From assembly GCA_020055645.1 (NCBI GenBank), contig CM034548.1, positions 42,710,296-42,774,295 on the forward strand: DNA of 64,000 nucleotides, given 5' to 3'. This DNA comes from Tomocerus qinae (taxonomy: Eukaryota > Arthropoda > Collembola > Entomobryomorpha > Tomoceridae). Below the pieces are notes generated by a model. It saw only the letters and a list, made by a program, of their open reading frames with translations, was not told the origin of the DNA and did not search any database. Positions 14,300 to 25,751 of the stretch are shown here, one piece after another (position 1 is the stretch's first letter; every line of letters begins with the position of its first letter). A program made the position numbers and the translations under genes.

Positions 14300-14780
14300 G
14301 TAAGTTCAACTTGAATGATTGGCGATTTGGATTTTAAATTACAGATTGGCAGCAAACTCGATGTATCTAAGCATGTGCTAATCTACCAGGGTTACCAGTA
14401 ATCTGTTTTAGCACTTTTGCAAATTATTCCACACATAATTATGTATAATACTTATTCTTACATAATATCATAAGATTAGGAAAACATTAACACAATATAC
14501 TACTATCAAGTTAGAGAACAATAAATGTTAACAAAATTGTGTGATTACAGTATACAAGATCTCTTATTTTCACATTTACCAATACTTCCATTTAAAGCTT
14601 TTTGCCAAAACGACGTACATATAAACATCATATATTGACAATCAGTGTAGTTCACAATTGTCGGAAAATATATCATTTTAAGACCGACCAGGGAAATTAG
14701 TTTTTAAATTAGGAAAAGATTTATAACAAATCAAAAGTGGCAACCCATCCGTTCGTTAGAATGTAGTGTCTAGTCTGGAC
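14300..14780. other. Intergenic spacer between the divergent unknown gene and the innexin
   Basis: AT-rich and single copy, with no coding frame seen. It separates the start of the minus-strand gene (14260) from the plus-strand innexin, so it should hold promoter elements for both. A TCAGTT initiator-like hexamer occurs at about 14789, roughly 110 bases before the first possible innexin ATG. A pyrimidine-rich stretch ending CCTATAG at about 14894 could be a 3' splice site of a 5'-leader intron. Neither is more than a candidate. Confidence 0.3.
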
Positions 14781-14938
14781 TGTAAACCTTCAGTTGCAGT
14801 TGGTCGGGCGTTCATTCTGCATCGGTGTATTTGTGTCTCATATATATCTATATAATTTATTTTCCAACATCTATTATCTGTACTTTACCTATAGATTGAA
14901 AATGTCTGCAAACGCTGTTTTCGCTCTGAAAGAGTATT

Positions 14939-16571
14939 TTGGCCCACATAGGGACAGGCAAAAAGCGAAAAAGCCTTAAAACATCTAATATTCGTTTTGT
15001 GCTAAATACAAGATTAGGATTCTTATGTTTCGTTGGTGCTAGTGTTTTCCTTTTGGGTAACCGTTTCGTCCAGTTCCCGTATTCGTGCTCGAAAGTATCT
15101 CCGGGACAAGACGAAATAAGTACTGCTGTTTCTCACCACTGTCTGAATTTGGAAACATATAGATCACCTACAAAACCTCTTCCTAATTTCGGTGAGATTT
15201 AAATTTGAATCAGTTTTTATAGTCAATATTAGTGCACTTTTAATTTCTGTTAATTTTAATAGTCGATATTAATCCCCTCGTAATTCCTGTTAATTTTTAA
15301 GGTCAATATTAATCTGGTTTTTAGTTTCTGTAAACAATCAAAAACAATCAAACAAAGTTTCTGCCAATCTGCTGTTGGTTTTATTTAAACTCGTTTATGG
15401 TCATTTCCTCAACATTTTATTTCTGTTTAAATTAATAGCCGAATAGGTTTACAATAGTTTATTTATTTGGTTTTCATGCATACATAGTTGCATACAGTAG
15501 TATTCATATTTTGTAGCAATATTAAATTTCTTATAATATTTGTTCATTTTTAAATATAGAACCATCTATGAATCTTCTACTTAAAACATGTTCATTCTCG
15601 TAATCAACGTAATAATATTTCTACTACCAAACTATTTTAAAAAATTAGTCGTAGGTTATGCCTCAGGATTTTTAAATAACAGCGTGTATATGTCATGTAT
15701 TTATGGTTACACTGGTTTTGCTTTTTATATATTTAGATGGCGGCAGAGAGGGGAGTTACGAATACCATAACTGGTTTGGAATTGCTGGAATTGTAATTGC
15801 TGTCCAGTCACTTTTATTTTTGCTGCCACAATTTCTTTGGAAGCATTTTGAATCGGATAAATTAATCAATATCACGTTCAACCATGAAAAAATAGAAGGT
15901 AAAACGGACAAAGAAGAGGAAGAACAGGAGACTCTGGCTTTCAAGGCCATCGAATTTATTCTACAATCTGATTATAGATCATATTTCTTGAAATTTTTTT
16001 GCTGCGAAAGTTTGTTTTTATTGATAACCGTATTACAAACAATAGCCATTAGCTACTTCCTCCAAACAGACTTTTCTACATATGGATTCAGATGTCTTTC
16101 CGGAGAAATATTCAACGAGGATGATTTAACAGCCGTGTTTCCCAAAAAGTTTACTGTTTTCCTGGATAAACAGAGATTCGATACATTATTCCGCACCTTT
16201 GCCATCTGTGACGTCAATGCTAGCAGATACAACGAGTTAGCTTACTACTTTCTTTGGTAATTTACAATTTATTTTTAAGCATTCTGTTTTTAACCATTGT
16301 TGGCCTTATCCTAAAGCTACATTTTTGTCTTAGGTTTGTTATCGCAGCAGTAGGTATTTTATCTACTATTTCAATTACAATACAGGTAATATTTTTAATA
16401 CCACATTGGCGAATCAAGTATTTTTATTGGTATTTGTCTGCGCCTGGATGCATAAAACGTGAACACATCGCTTACTTGGCAAGACATCAAAATTTTGGTT
16501 TTGTTTATATAATGATACTACTTGGTAAAATCTCAGAGCGGATTTATACCGAGACTTCGTTGAAAGTCTAA
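14939..16571 (+). CDS. Divergent innexin (gap-junction/hemichannel protein), 336 aa, three exons
   Basis: Exons are 14939-15191, 15737-16256 and 16334-16571, with introns of 545 and 77 nt (GT-AG); the spliced frame sums to 1011 nt. Four membrane spans fit innexins: residues ~20-40, 98-115, 171-192 and 259-281. The first extracellular loop has two Cys (50, 68). The region before TM2 reads YEYHNWFGI, where innexins usually have YQWV, and ends PQFLWKHFE like PxWLWKxxE. FSTYG (197-201), AVFPK (217-221) and YYFLWF match the innexin second loop and TM4 entry. That loop has Cys242 but lacks the usual Cys after VFP, although Cys204 lies nearby. The C-terminus (GFVYIMILLGKISERIY) resembles the innexin LLGKN motif. 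An alternative start at 14902 (MSANAVFALKEYF) is more innexin-like but lies in another frame, so the 5' end may hold a frameshift or small intron. Confidence 0.85.
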
Positions 16572-16612
16572 GTAAGAGGAAGGCTGAAGCCACAGCTTGA
16601 TAGTTTGATTTC

Positions 16613-16618
16613 AATAAA
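16613..16618 (+). terminator. Polyadenylation signal of the innexin gene
   Basis: AATAAA lies 42 bases after the innexin stop codon, followed by a T-rich stretch (TTGTTTTATTTTGAC). Its position and context fit a normal cleavage/polyadenylation site. Confidence 0.6.
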
Positions 16619-16639
16619 AATTGTTTTATTTTGACAAAC

Positions 16640-17416
16640 TGTTAAGTGCTATTTCTACATATCTTGCTTATACTACCAAGATGAAGAAAAGAAGTTTCGA
16701 TAGTTATTATTATATTTATACTGTAAAAATAACAAGTTTAAATTCTGGATATAATATGTACTTGGTCATTATATTTAGGTAAAATGTGTAATTTAATTTC
16801 TATAATTAGTGGGATTTATATATTGTATTAATTGTCAGATTTCTACTAATTTAAGATTTATCAGATCGATTACTGGGTTACAACCTTTTTTATCTTTGTT
16901 AATTGTTAACTAGGTAAATAATATAAATAAACATTATAAACTTTTTAATTCTTACTCCTAAGCTTGTGAGAGCTAATATTAGGGAAAATATAATAAACTA
17001 TTATAACTATAATATGGGCTAACATATTACAATTATGACACATTTATTGTTGAATAAGTTAATGATTGAGTTTTTGAGGTTTATTCCGTACTGGGTATAT
17101 CGGGCGTACATAGGTGGTATACCTTATTAGGTTATATGCATCGAAAGGCTCTAGACTTTTACTTTACTAAACTCTTTTACTGCTCATTGAATCTTAACCT
17201 AAGGAATTCTTCTGCTACTGCAGTACATTATACATATTGAGATGCAAATATGCAACTAAATTGTCTTCAATCAGGCATCATCTTTTTATTACACATAGAA
17301 ACACAACTCAAGTATAGTACGCCTGCAAATATCATATTAAATCATAGCATGGTATTATATTAATTTGAGTCATTTTGGAAACCATTAAAGAATGACAAAT
17401 ACTTCTGGAGACGATT
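16640..17416. other. AT-rich spacer between convergent genes
   Basis: This holds the 3' ends of the plus-strand innexin and the minus-strand AAA ATPase, which face each other. No ORF with protein-like composition, repeat or RNA gene was seen. Confidence 0.5.
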
Positions 17417-18713
17417 CTACATGCCGCCAAATTGCTTTTGAAGTCTCATGTATTTTACAATATGTGAAGGCTTTACAGAAGGGCGTATATCTTCCATGGC
17501 TTTATCTATGTGATCCTATGTAAAAGGATTTATAAACAGAAGCAATAAGAATATAAGTCACCAGATTACCAAAAAAATAAATAATATAATTGTCACCTTT
17601 CTTAAAACAATCTCATATTTCTCCAGTTCTCCGTCAGTTTTGGTTGTCAACAACTGTCTGAAGCCAATGTTGCGAGCTGATTTCGATATCAAAAATAAAT
17701 CGTGCCCAGTGTACCTAACAATTAAAATGAAAAAACATCATGACCACGAAAATTAATTTAATTTTAAATTGTTTACCCTGCAGTTCGTTCTGCTATTTTT
17801 TCAAACTCCCGATGCGAGATATTGTGTTGTTGGTTTCCAATCTGCGATTGTAAAAGTAGTCGCCTTTCCGTTTTGTTAGGCAGTCCACAGTATACCTTTT
17901 TGTCAAAGCGTTTTAAAAATGCAGTGTCACAAATTTCGGGTATGTTTGAAATTCCTGAAATAAGTAGCAATTAAAAATTTACTTTCATACAAATTATTGT
18001 TATAAATTATTGTTATTTTTAAATTGTCTTTAGAAATAACATTTATTTAAATAAATTATAAATTGAGTCAACGTGTTCTTGACCTATGACGAATACACGG
18101 GTTCCTTTAATGTTATTGAAAAGATTGAGTAGTTCAGCTTTCATTCTCAAATCCCCCTCTGATGTCGTTCCTTCTCTCTTTTTCATAAATGAATCCATTT
18201 CATCTAATAAATAGTTTTGCATTAAGTGCACTTGTATTCTGTTTGTATTACAACGATGTATCAGTGGCTCCAGTTACCTATTAGAATGCAAACTGGCTGA
18301 TTAGCCAAAGCCATTTCAAAGTGTTTACGGAGCAGTTTTTCAGTTCCACCGTAATATTTGTCTACGGTGGTTGACGGAGATAAGCAGATGTAATTAATTT
18401 TGCATCTCTGTATTATGGAAGCCGCTAAAGTAGATTTTGCAACCCCCGTAGGTCCATACAAAAGGACAGATTGCCAACTCTTATGTTCCCTAAAAAGATC
18501 TGGAAACTGAATTGGCCAAATTAGTTGCTCCTCCAAGACCTTCTTAGCGTTAACCATTCCAATGATCTTTTCGATAGGAAGAGTAAAGGGAAGACCAGTG
18601 TTGATAGAATTGTTGTCGTTTATCTCCACAAGATATTTGCTTTCCACGTCAGCTTTTGATGTGGACTCTTTTCCAATCAGTCCAATTGACTTTGTCAAAA
18701 GGACACTCCACAT
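17417..18713 (-). CDS. Vps4/katanin-like AAA ATPase lacking a MIT domain, 316 aa, five exons
   Basis: Exons on the minus strand are 18713-18278, 18203-18084, 17954-17777, 17714-17597 and 17515-17417. Introns are short (about 62-129 nt) and the frame closes at 951 nt. The AAA core is recognisable: Walker A GPTGVAKST (87-95, Lys93), pore-loop region VDKYYGGTEKL, Walker B ILIDEMDS (143-150), sensor-like ISNIPE, an arginine-finger-like KRFDKKVY, then AGYTGHDLFLI of the AAA lid. The C-terminal helix region, IRPSVKPSHIVKYM...FGG, resembles the RPSV and FG motifs of Vps4. A typical Vps4 is about 440 residues with an N-terminal MIT domain that binds ESCRT-III; here only about 45 unrelated residues precede the core. 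Walker A departs from the usual GPPGTGKS/T. Catalytic residues are kept, so it may be an active but retargeted paralogue. The 18204-18277 and 18083-17955 junctions rest on consensus splice sites. Confidence 0.85.
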
Positions 18714-19265
18714 CTTAAAATCTTCTCACACTCTTGCTTACCACAATTGGAGTCTGTCAATAATCAATGTTACATTACATGTTGATTAGATCACCCTCTA
18801 ATTAGTATTCGCATTTAGGCGTTATAATGCTGCCATTCTATTCTAATAACTGTACAATGTTGGAGATCGTTTTCTAATGAACTAAATGAATTAATCGACA
18901 TTAGTAAGGTTAATTCAAAGGTTTTCACAGTCCATGCATAATGATTCTGTAATTTCAGGAATTATTAGATTTACTTTGCATGTAGGATAATAGCCCAGAA
19001 GTCGCAGAAATAAAATGGGTAACAGCCTGGCGAGAGTTCTCACATCCTTCGGCTTTTTTAGCTAATTCGATAGCTTCTTGTAATCCAGATTTATCCATTC
19101 ACCAGAAATTACCCGTATGTGTAATTATTGTAATAGTATTTAGAATTGCTCTCACGTTAAATCTAAACCCTGTAAATTTTAATTTTAAAGGTAATAAACT
19201 GTTTAAATGCATATTTCTGTGCAATGTGCATCTTTGAATATGAATATATTAAATTATTAAAGTAA
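18714..19265. other. Upstream region of the AAA ATPase; no gene seen
   Basis: AT-rich, single copy and without coding frames. It should include the promoter of the minus-strand ATPase, but no TATA or initiator element stands out. Confidence 0.4.
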
Positions 19266-19269
19266 ATTA

Positions 19270-19975
19270 AAGGATGTGTATTCTCGTGCAGTGGCAATAA
19301 CCCCGCTTAATTATATTTTTAATTCATCATCATTCAATTTAATTTTAATAAATTGATACTCACTTATGTGGTGTAGCGATTTCAAACTATTGAATATATT
19401 GATGAAATTATGATGACTAAGGGGCTATTTTGTGCGAAGGAAAGCTGGTTTATAAATAGCAACTTTTTTATCGCTTAATTTATCACTGGACAAGCAACGT
19501 TAGTAAATGTCCTTGGTTATTGCAGCAATACCAAATATAATGCATTGGTTAGCTCAATTATAGACCAAAGTAATGGTCACGTTCAAAGCCAATGTTGTTC
19601 GCAAACATGAAATGACTCATACCATGAGTAGTTTCAACACGTCTGAAGCAAATCTTGTTTACACAAGCATTCCTTCCCTTAGTTTTTTTTTGGTTCCCAC
19701 GTCTTTTGTTTAGACTATCGGCAAACATAAAATGAGTTCTCTTTTATGCTTTGTAAAAAAATGCAGATTATTCAACAACTGCTTCCTGTGTCTGGTGCTG
19801 ACAATTTACAGAAGCCTATTCGATGTCCAAACGAGATTAGCGTTTATTTAGGAAAAGAGTTTCACAAATTCCTTGAATATTATTCGCGGTCCACAGAAAG
19901 CTTCTTTGTAATAAAAGCGAAATATATCATATGGTAGGCTCCGGAAAATTATATCATGGATTCTATTATTTGTAA
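19270..19975 (+). repeat. Inner copy of a ~0.6-kb repeat flanking satellite B
   Basis: This is a direct, diverged duplicate of about 24310-24880. Shared stretches include TTTATAAATAGCAACT, TATTTAATAT..CCTTGGTT-like sequence, ATGCATTGGTTAGCTCA, ACCAAAGTAATGGTCACGTTC and AATTTACAGAAGCCTA, in the same order in both copies. Together the two copies bracket satellite B. The 63-codon ORF at 19746-19937 falls inside the repeat and is not matched by an ORF in the other copy, so I do not call it a gene. Confidence 0.75.
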
Positions 19976-20009
19976 GTCGTTTTTATCTTAATAACACTTC
20001 AGCCAAATT

Positions 20010-23000
20010 TAAAAATGATGCCTTAATAATGATAACCAATAAATTAGATGTTGACCCAGCTTTTATATGTAACTTATGCTTTGTCCATACAGAATAGCAC
20101 CACAATTACACTTGGACATATTTTATAGACAAACAGTAGATCAATTTCTTGGGAACACTTATCTCAAAGTAGGCCTTAACGATGATAAACAACAATTTAG
20201 ATGTTGTCCCAGCTTTTCCTACGCTTTTTGTGCTTTGTCCCTATGAAATAGTACCAGAATTTTACGTAAGCATATATTTATAGGCAAATAGTAGATCAAT
20301 TTCTTGGGGACACTAATCTCAAATAGGCCTTAATAATGATAAACAACAATTTAGATGTTGTCCCAGCTTTTCAACGCTTTTTATGCTTTGTCCCTATGAA
20401 ATAGTTCCAGAAATACACTTAAGCATACATTTATAGACAAATAGTAGATCAATTTCCTAGGGACACTAATCTCAAATAGGCCTTAATAATGATAAACAAC
20501 AATTTAGATGTTGTCCCAGCTTTTCAACGCTTTTTATGCTTTGTCCCTATGAAATAGTTCCAGAAATACACTTAAGCATACATTTATAGACAAATAGTAG
20601 ATAAATTTCTTGGGGACACTAATCTCAAGTAGGCCTTAACGATGATAAACAACAATTTAGATGTTGTCCCCGCTTTCTTACGCTTTTTATGCTTTGTCCC
20701 TATGAAATAGTACCAGAATTACACTTAAGTATACATTTATAGACAAATAGTAGATCAATTTCTTGGGGACACTAATCTCAAATAGGCCTTAATAATCATA
20801 AACACCAATTTACATGTTGTCCCAGCTTTTCTACGCTTTTTATGCTTTGTCCCTATGAAATAGTTCCAGAAATACACTTAAGCATACATTTATAGACAAA
20901 TAGTAGATCAATTTCTTGGGGACACTAATCTCAAGTAGGCCTTAACGATGATAAACAACAATTTGGATGTTGTCCCAGCTTTTCTACGCTTTTTATGCTT
21001 TGTCCCTATGAAATAGTTCCAGAATTTCACGTAAGCATATATTTATAGGCAAATAGTAGATCAATTTCCTAGGGACACTAATCTCAAGTAGGCCTTAACG
21101 ATGATAAACAACAATTTAGATGTTGTCCCAGCTTTTCTACGCTTTTTATGCTTTGTCCCTATGAAATAGTTCCAGAAATACACTTAAGCATACATTTATA
21201 GACAAATAGTAGATCAATTTCTTGGGGACACTAATCTCAAATAGGCCTTAATAATCATAAACACCAATTTAGATGTTGTCCCAGCTTTTCTACGCTTTTT
21301 ATGCTTTGTCCCTATGAAATAGTTCCAGAAATACACTTAAGCATACATTTATAGACAAATAGTAGATCAATTTCTTGGGGACACTAATCTCAAGTAGGCC
21401 TTAACGATGATAAACAACAATTTAGATGTTGTCCCAGCTTTCCTACGCTTTTTATGCTTTGTCCCTATGAAATAGTACCAGAATTACACTTAAGCATATA
21501 TTTATAGACAAATAGTAGATAAATTTCTTGGGGACACTAATCTTAAGTAGGCCTTAACGATGATAAACAACAATTTAAAAGTTGTCCCAGCTTTCCTACG
21601 CTTTTTATGCTTTGTCCCTATGAAATAGTACCAGCATTACAGTTAAGCATACATTTATAGGCAAATAGTAGATGAATTTCCTAGGGACACTAATCTCAAG
21701 TAGGCCTTAACGATGATAAACAACAATTTAGATGTTGTCCCAGCTTTTCTACGCTTTTTATGCTTTGTCCCTATGAAATAGTTCCAGAAATACACTTAAG
21801 CATACATTTATAGACAAATAGTAGATCAATTTCCTAGGGACACTAATCTCAAATAGGCCTTAATAATGATAAACAACAATTTAGATGTTGTCCCAGCTTT
21901 TCTACGCTTTTTATGCTTTGTCCCTATGAAATAGTTCCAGAAATACACTTAAGCATACATTTATAGACAAATAGTAAATCAATTTCTTGGGGACACTAGT
22001 CTCAAGTAGGCCTAAACGATGATAAACAACAATTTAGATGTTGTCCCAGCTTTCCTACGCTTTTTATGCTTTGTCCCTATGAAATAGTACCAGAATTACA
22101 CTTAAGCATATATTTATAGACAAATAGTAGATCAATTTCTTGGGGACACTTATCTCAAGTAGGCCTTAACGATGATAAACAACAATTTAGATGTTGTCCC
22201 AGCTTTCCTACGCTTTTTATGCTTTGTCCCTATGAAATAGTTCCAGAAATACACTTAAGCATACATTTATAGACAAATAGTAGATCAATTTCTTGGGGAC
22301 ACTAATCTCAAATAGGCCTTAATAATGATAAACAACGATATAGATGTTGTCCCAGCTTTTCTACGCTTTTTATGCTTTGTCCCTATGAAATAGTTCCAGA
22401 AATACACTTAAGCATACATTTATAGACAAATAGTAGATCAATTTCTTGGGGACACTAATCTCAAGTAGGCCTTAACGATGATAAACAACAATTTGGATGT
22501 TGTCCCCGCTTTCTTACGCTTTTTATGCTTTATCCCTATGAAATAGTACCAGAATTACACTTAAGTATACATTTATAGACAAATAGTAGATCAATTTCTT
22601 GGGGACACTAATCTCAAGTAGGCCTAAACGATGATAAACAACAATTTAGATGTTGTCCCAGCTTTCCTACGCTTTTTATGCTTTGTCCCTATGAAATAGT
22701 TCCAGAAATACACTTAAGCATACATTTTATAGACAAATAGTAGATCAATTTCTTGGGGACACTAATCTCAAATAGGCCTTAATAATCATAAACACCAATT
22801 TAGATGTTGTCCCAGCTTTTCTACGCTTTTTATGCTTTGTCCCTATGAAATAGTTCCAGAAATACACTTAAGCATACATTTATAGACAAATAGTAGATCA
22901 ATTTCTTGGGGACACTAATCTCAAGTAGGCCTAAACGATGATAAACAACAATTTAGATGTTGTCCCAGCTTTCCTACGCTTTTTATGCTTTGTCCCTATG

Positions 23001-24260
23001 AAATAGTACCAGAATTACACTTAAGCATATATTTATAGACAAATAGTAGATCAATTTCTTGGGGACACTTATCTCAAGTAGGCCTTAACGATGATAAACA
23101 ACAATTTAGATGTTGTCCCAGCTTTCCCACGCTTTTTATGCTTTGTCCCTATGAAATAGTTCCAGAAATACACTTAAGCATACATTTATAGACAAATAGT
23201 AGATCAATTTCTTGGGGACACTAATCTCAGATAGGCCTTAATAATGATAAACAACGATATAGATGTTGTCCCAGCTTTTCTACGCTTTTTATGCTTTGTC
23301 CCTATGAAATAGTTCCAGAAATACACTTAAGCATATATTTATAGACAAATAGTAGATAAATTTCTTGGGGACACTAATCTCAAGTAGGCCTTAACGATGA
23401 TAAACAACAATTTGGATGTTGTCCCCGCTTTCTTACGCTTTTTATGCTTTGTCCCTATGAAATAGTACCAGAATTACACTTAAGTATACATTTATAGACA
23501 AATAGTAGATCAATTTCTTGGGGACACTAATCTCAAATAGGCCTTAATAATGATAAACAACGATATAGATGTTGTCCCAGCTTTTCTACGCTTTTTATGC
23601 TTTGTCCCTATGAAATAGTTCCAGAAATACACTTAAGCATATATTTATAGACAAATAGTAGATAAATTTCTTGGGGACACTAATCTCAAGTAGGCCTTAA
23701 CGATGATAAACAACAATTTAGATGTTGTCCCAGCTTTCCTACGCTTTTTATGCTTTGTCCCTATGAAATAGTTCCAGAAATACACTTAAGCATATATTTA
23801 TAGACAAATAGTAAATCAATTTCTTGGGGACACTAATCTCAAGTAGGCCTTAATAATGATAAACAACGATATAGATGTTGTCCCAGCTTTTCTACGCTTT
23901 TTATGCTTTGTCCCTATGAAATAGTACCAGCATTACAGTTAAGCATACATTTATAGACAAATAGTAGATCAATTTCCTAGGGACACTAATCTCAAGTAGG
24001 CCTTAACGATGATAAACAACAATTTAGATGTTTTCCAGCTTCTTTATGCCATATATGTTTTGTCCCCATGCAATAGCACCACAATTACGTATGGTAACAA
24101 TTTGATACATTGCCATTTAAGTTAATGTTCTAGTTAAGTAGTGAATCAATTTATCCCTACTTTGTCCCTACGAAATATCTCTACAGTAATACTTAGGCAT
24201 ACGTTTATAGATTAATACGAAATGAATTTCTTGGGGACAGTAATTTTAAATGGGCTACAT
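20010..24260 (-). repeat. Satellite B: inverted, diverged 153-bp array, about 27 copies
   Basis: The reverse complement of each unit aligns with the satellite A monomer along its length: GGGACAAAGCATAAAAAG, GGGACAACATCTAAATTGTTG and AGTGTCCCCAAGAAATTGATCTACTA. TAGGCCTT recurs at 20170, 20324, 20477 and 20630, giving the same 153-154-bp period. Copies within B resemble each other more than they resemble A, so B has been homogenised separately. Edge copies (20.0-20.2 and 24.0-24.25 kb) are the most diverged. Its orientation is opposite to A, so the two form the tandem part of a very large inverted repeat. Confidence 0.95.
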
Positions 24261-24309
24261 TAGCCCATAAAATCATGAATGTTTGATTAGCCCCGATTAA
24301 AAGCCTTCT

Positions 24310-24890
24310 CTTTGTATTATTATTAATGCCATGTTATTTGATTTAATTTTAATAAATTAGTACTAACCTATCTGGTGGATATGGAAATTTCATACCGTTG
24401 AAAAATATTAATGAAAGTATGAAGATTATGTGGGTATTTTGTCTGAAGAAGAAAACTCGTTTATAAATAGCAACTATATTATCGCTTGACAAGGAATGTT
24501 ATTAAATATCCTTGGTTGGGAAGCAATATTCCATATTATGCATTGGTTAGCTCATCCATGGACCAAAGTAATGGTCACGTTCGAAGCAAATGTTGTTTAC
24601 AAACATAAAATAACCCCATACAATAAGTAGTTCCCACGCGAAATTGACTGAAACAGTACTTGTAGCAACAAGTATTGCTTTAGTTAGTTTTTTTAGTTCC
24701 CTCGTCTCTTGTTTACAGTATCGGCAGTTATCAAATGAATTCCGTTTTATGATTTGTAAACAAATGTAGATTGTTCTTGAAGATAGATATAGATATTTAT
24801 TCAGCAATTGCTTATCCTGTGAGCAAATGAGTCTGGCGTTGAGTATATCAGTTGGATAATTTACAGAAGCCTAACAATGGCCAACCGAAA
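24310..24890 (+). repeat. Outer copy of the repeat flanking satellite B
   Basis: Direct counterpart of 19270-19975, sharing for example TTTATAAATAGCAACTA, ATGCATTGGTTAGCTCA and GTAATGGTCACGTTCGAAGC. It carries an 86-codon minus-strand ORF (24547-24807) that the inner copy does not keep open and whose composition is not convincing, so I treat it as chance. Its presence on both sides suggests satellite B arose or expanded inside a pre-existing sequence that was duplicated. Confidence 0.75.
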
Positions 24891-24899
24891 ATTGCATGC

Positions 24900-25335
24900 A
24901 TGTGCGCATGGCGTTCTAAAGTCATTCATATTCCTTGTATTATGTGTAATGTTTGTTTTTTATCTTCCCGTACAAAACAAAGATTCGTTGTTGTAAAAGA
25001 GTAAATTATGTGATGTTTGGAACTCATTTGTTATTAGGCACAACATAAGATAAGCAAATGCTGAGTAATTACCATTTGTTTACAGAACTGATCAAAGGAT
25101 TGTTCCTTCGGTAGATATCAAAAAACATACATACAACTGTCACGTTTTCACATTTGTAAACAAATGTATATTGGGCATTTTCTTATCTTAAGTCTGTCTT
25201 TCTGGTCTGGCAAAATAATAAAGACGACGCTTAAGTATTCACAGAACTGGAAATATTGAGATATTTTTATTCTTAGTCTTATAATATAAGGTTTATTTAT
25301 AAATGCTATAGATTAATAGAATGTAAGCAAGTCCT
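24900..25335 (-). repeat. Outer flank of the right inverted-repeat arm
   Basis: The reverse complement matches 1-~430. The block 25102-25191 pairs with 137-228, and the outermost part (TTATTTATAAATGCTATAG...ATTAATAGAATGTAA) pairs with 1-60. Similarity stops at about 25335, which I take as the outer boundary of the inverted structure on this side unless the left arm extends past the window. Confidence 0.75.
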
Positions 25336-25375
25336 ACTATACATATACATGACATTAGAATTTTAAATCTTAATT

Positions 25376-25574
25376 ACTGATTTATTTTTCGTGGCTGGCT
25401 GTGAGCTGCAGATTTTCAATAACGATTTATTCACAGCAATAAGCTGTGAATAAATCGTTATTGAAAATCAATTCACCACCCACCAAGCTAATTGGGTGGC
25501 CTATTCATTCCTATCCAGTTACAATTTCTTTGCAGCTTACAGCTTCGCCAGCAACGAACAATAAATCAATTAAT
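25376..25574. repeat. Short foldback/MITE-like element with nested hairpins
   Basis: Outer arms at 25376-25410 and 25532-25574 are imperfect inverted repeats (for example TTTTTCGTGGCTGGC against GCCAGCAACGAACAA). Between them is a perfect 27-bp hairpin, 25411-25437 with 25443-25469, loop AATAA. A second small hairpin has CCACCCA (25476-25482) and TGGGTGG (25493-25499). The three-stem layout could be a small foldback transposon or MITE, or the gene of a structured RNA. It has no ORF. It lies between the right end of the giant inverted repeat and the 3' end of the JmjC gene. No target-site duplication could be assigned with confidence. Confidence 0.65.
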
Positions 25575-25751
25575 AGGATTAAAAGTTAGTTGGAAAACTA
25601 AAGGAATAGGATAATGACATGGTAACATGGACTTCATCTAACATATTCCATTAGGCCACAAATTAAGCTTGCAGCTGTTCAAATTCTTAAAAAATATTCA
25701 AAAAATTATATTTGATATTTATATTTATGATTGGTTAATGATCTTGATTTT

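Noticed and set aside
14939..16571. Vinnexin of an integrated polydnavirus (ichnovirus)
   Set aside because: Vinnexins are intronless, whereas this gene has at least two introns, and no other polydnavirus-type genes are present.
16254..16571. Frameshift between the innexin TM3-loop exon and the TM4 exon
   Set aside because: A 77-nt GT-AG intron (16257-16333) restores the frame exactly at the expected YYFLWF motif.
24547..24807. 86-codon minus-strand ORF in the satellite B flank
   Set aside because: Not kept open in the homologous copy at 19.3-19.9 kb and no domain-like content.
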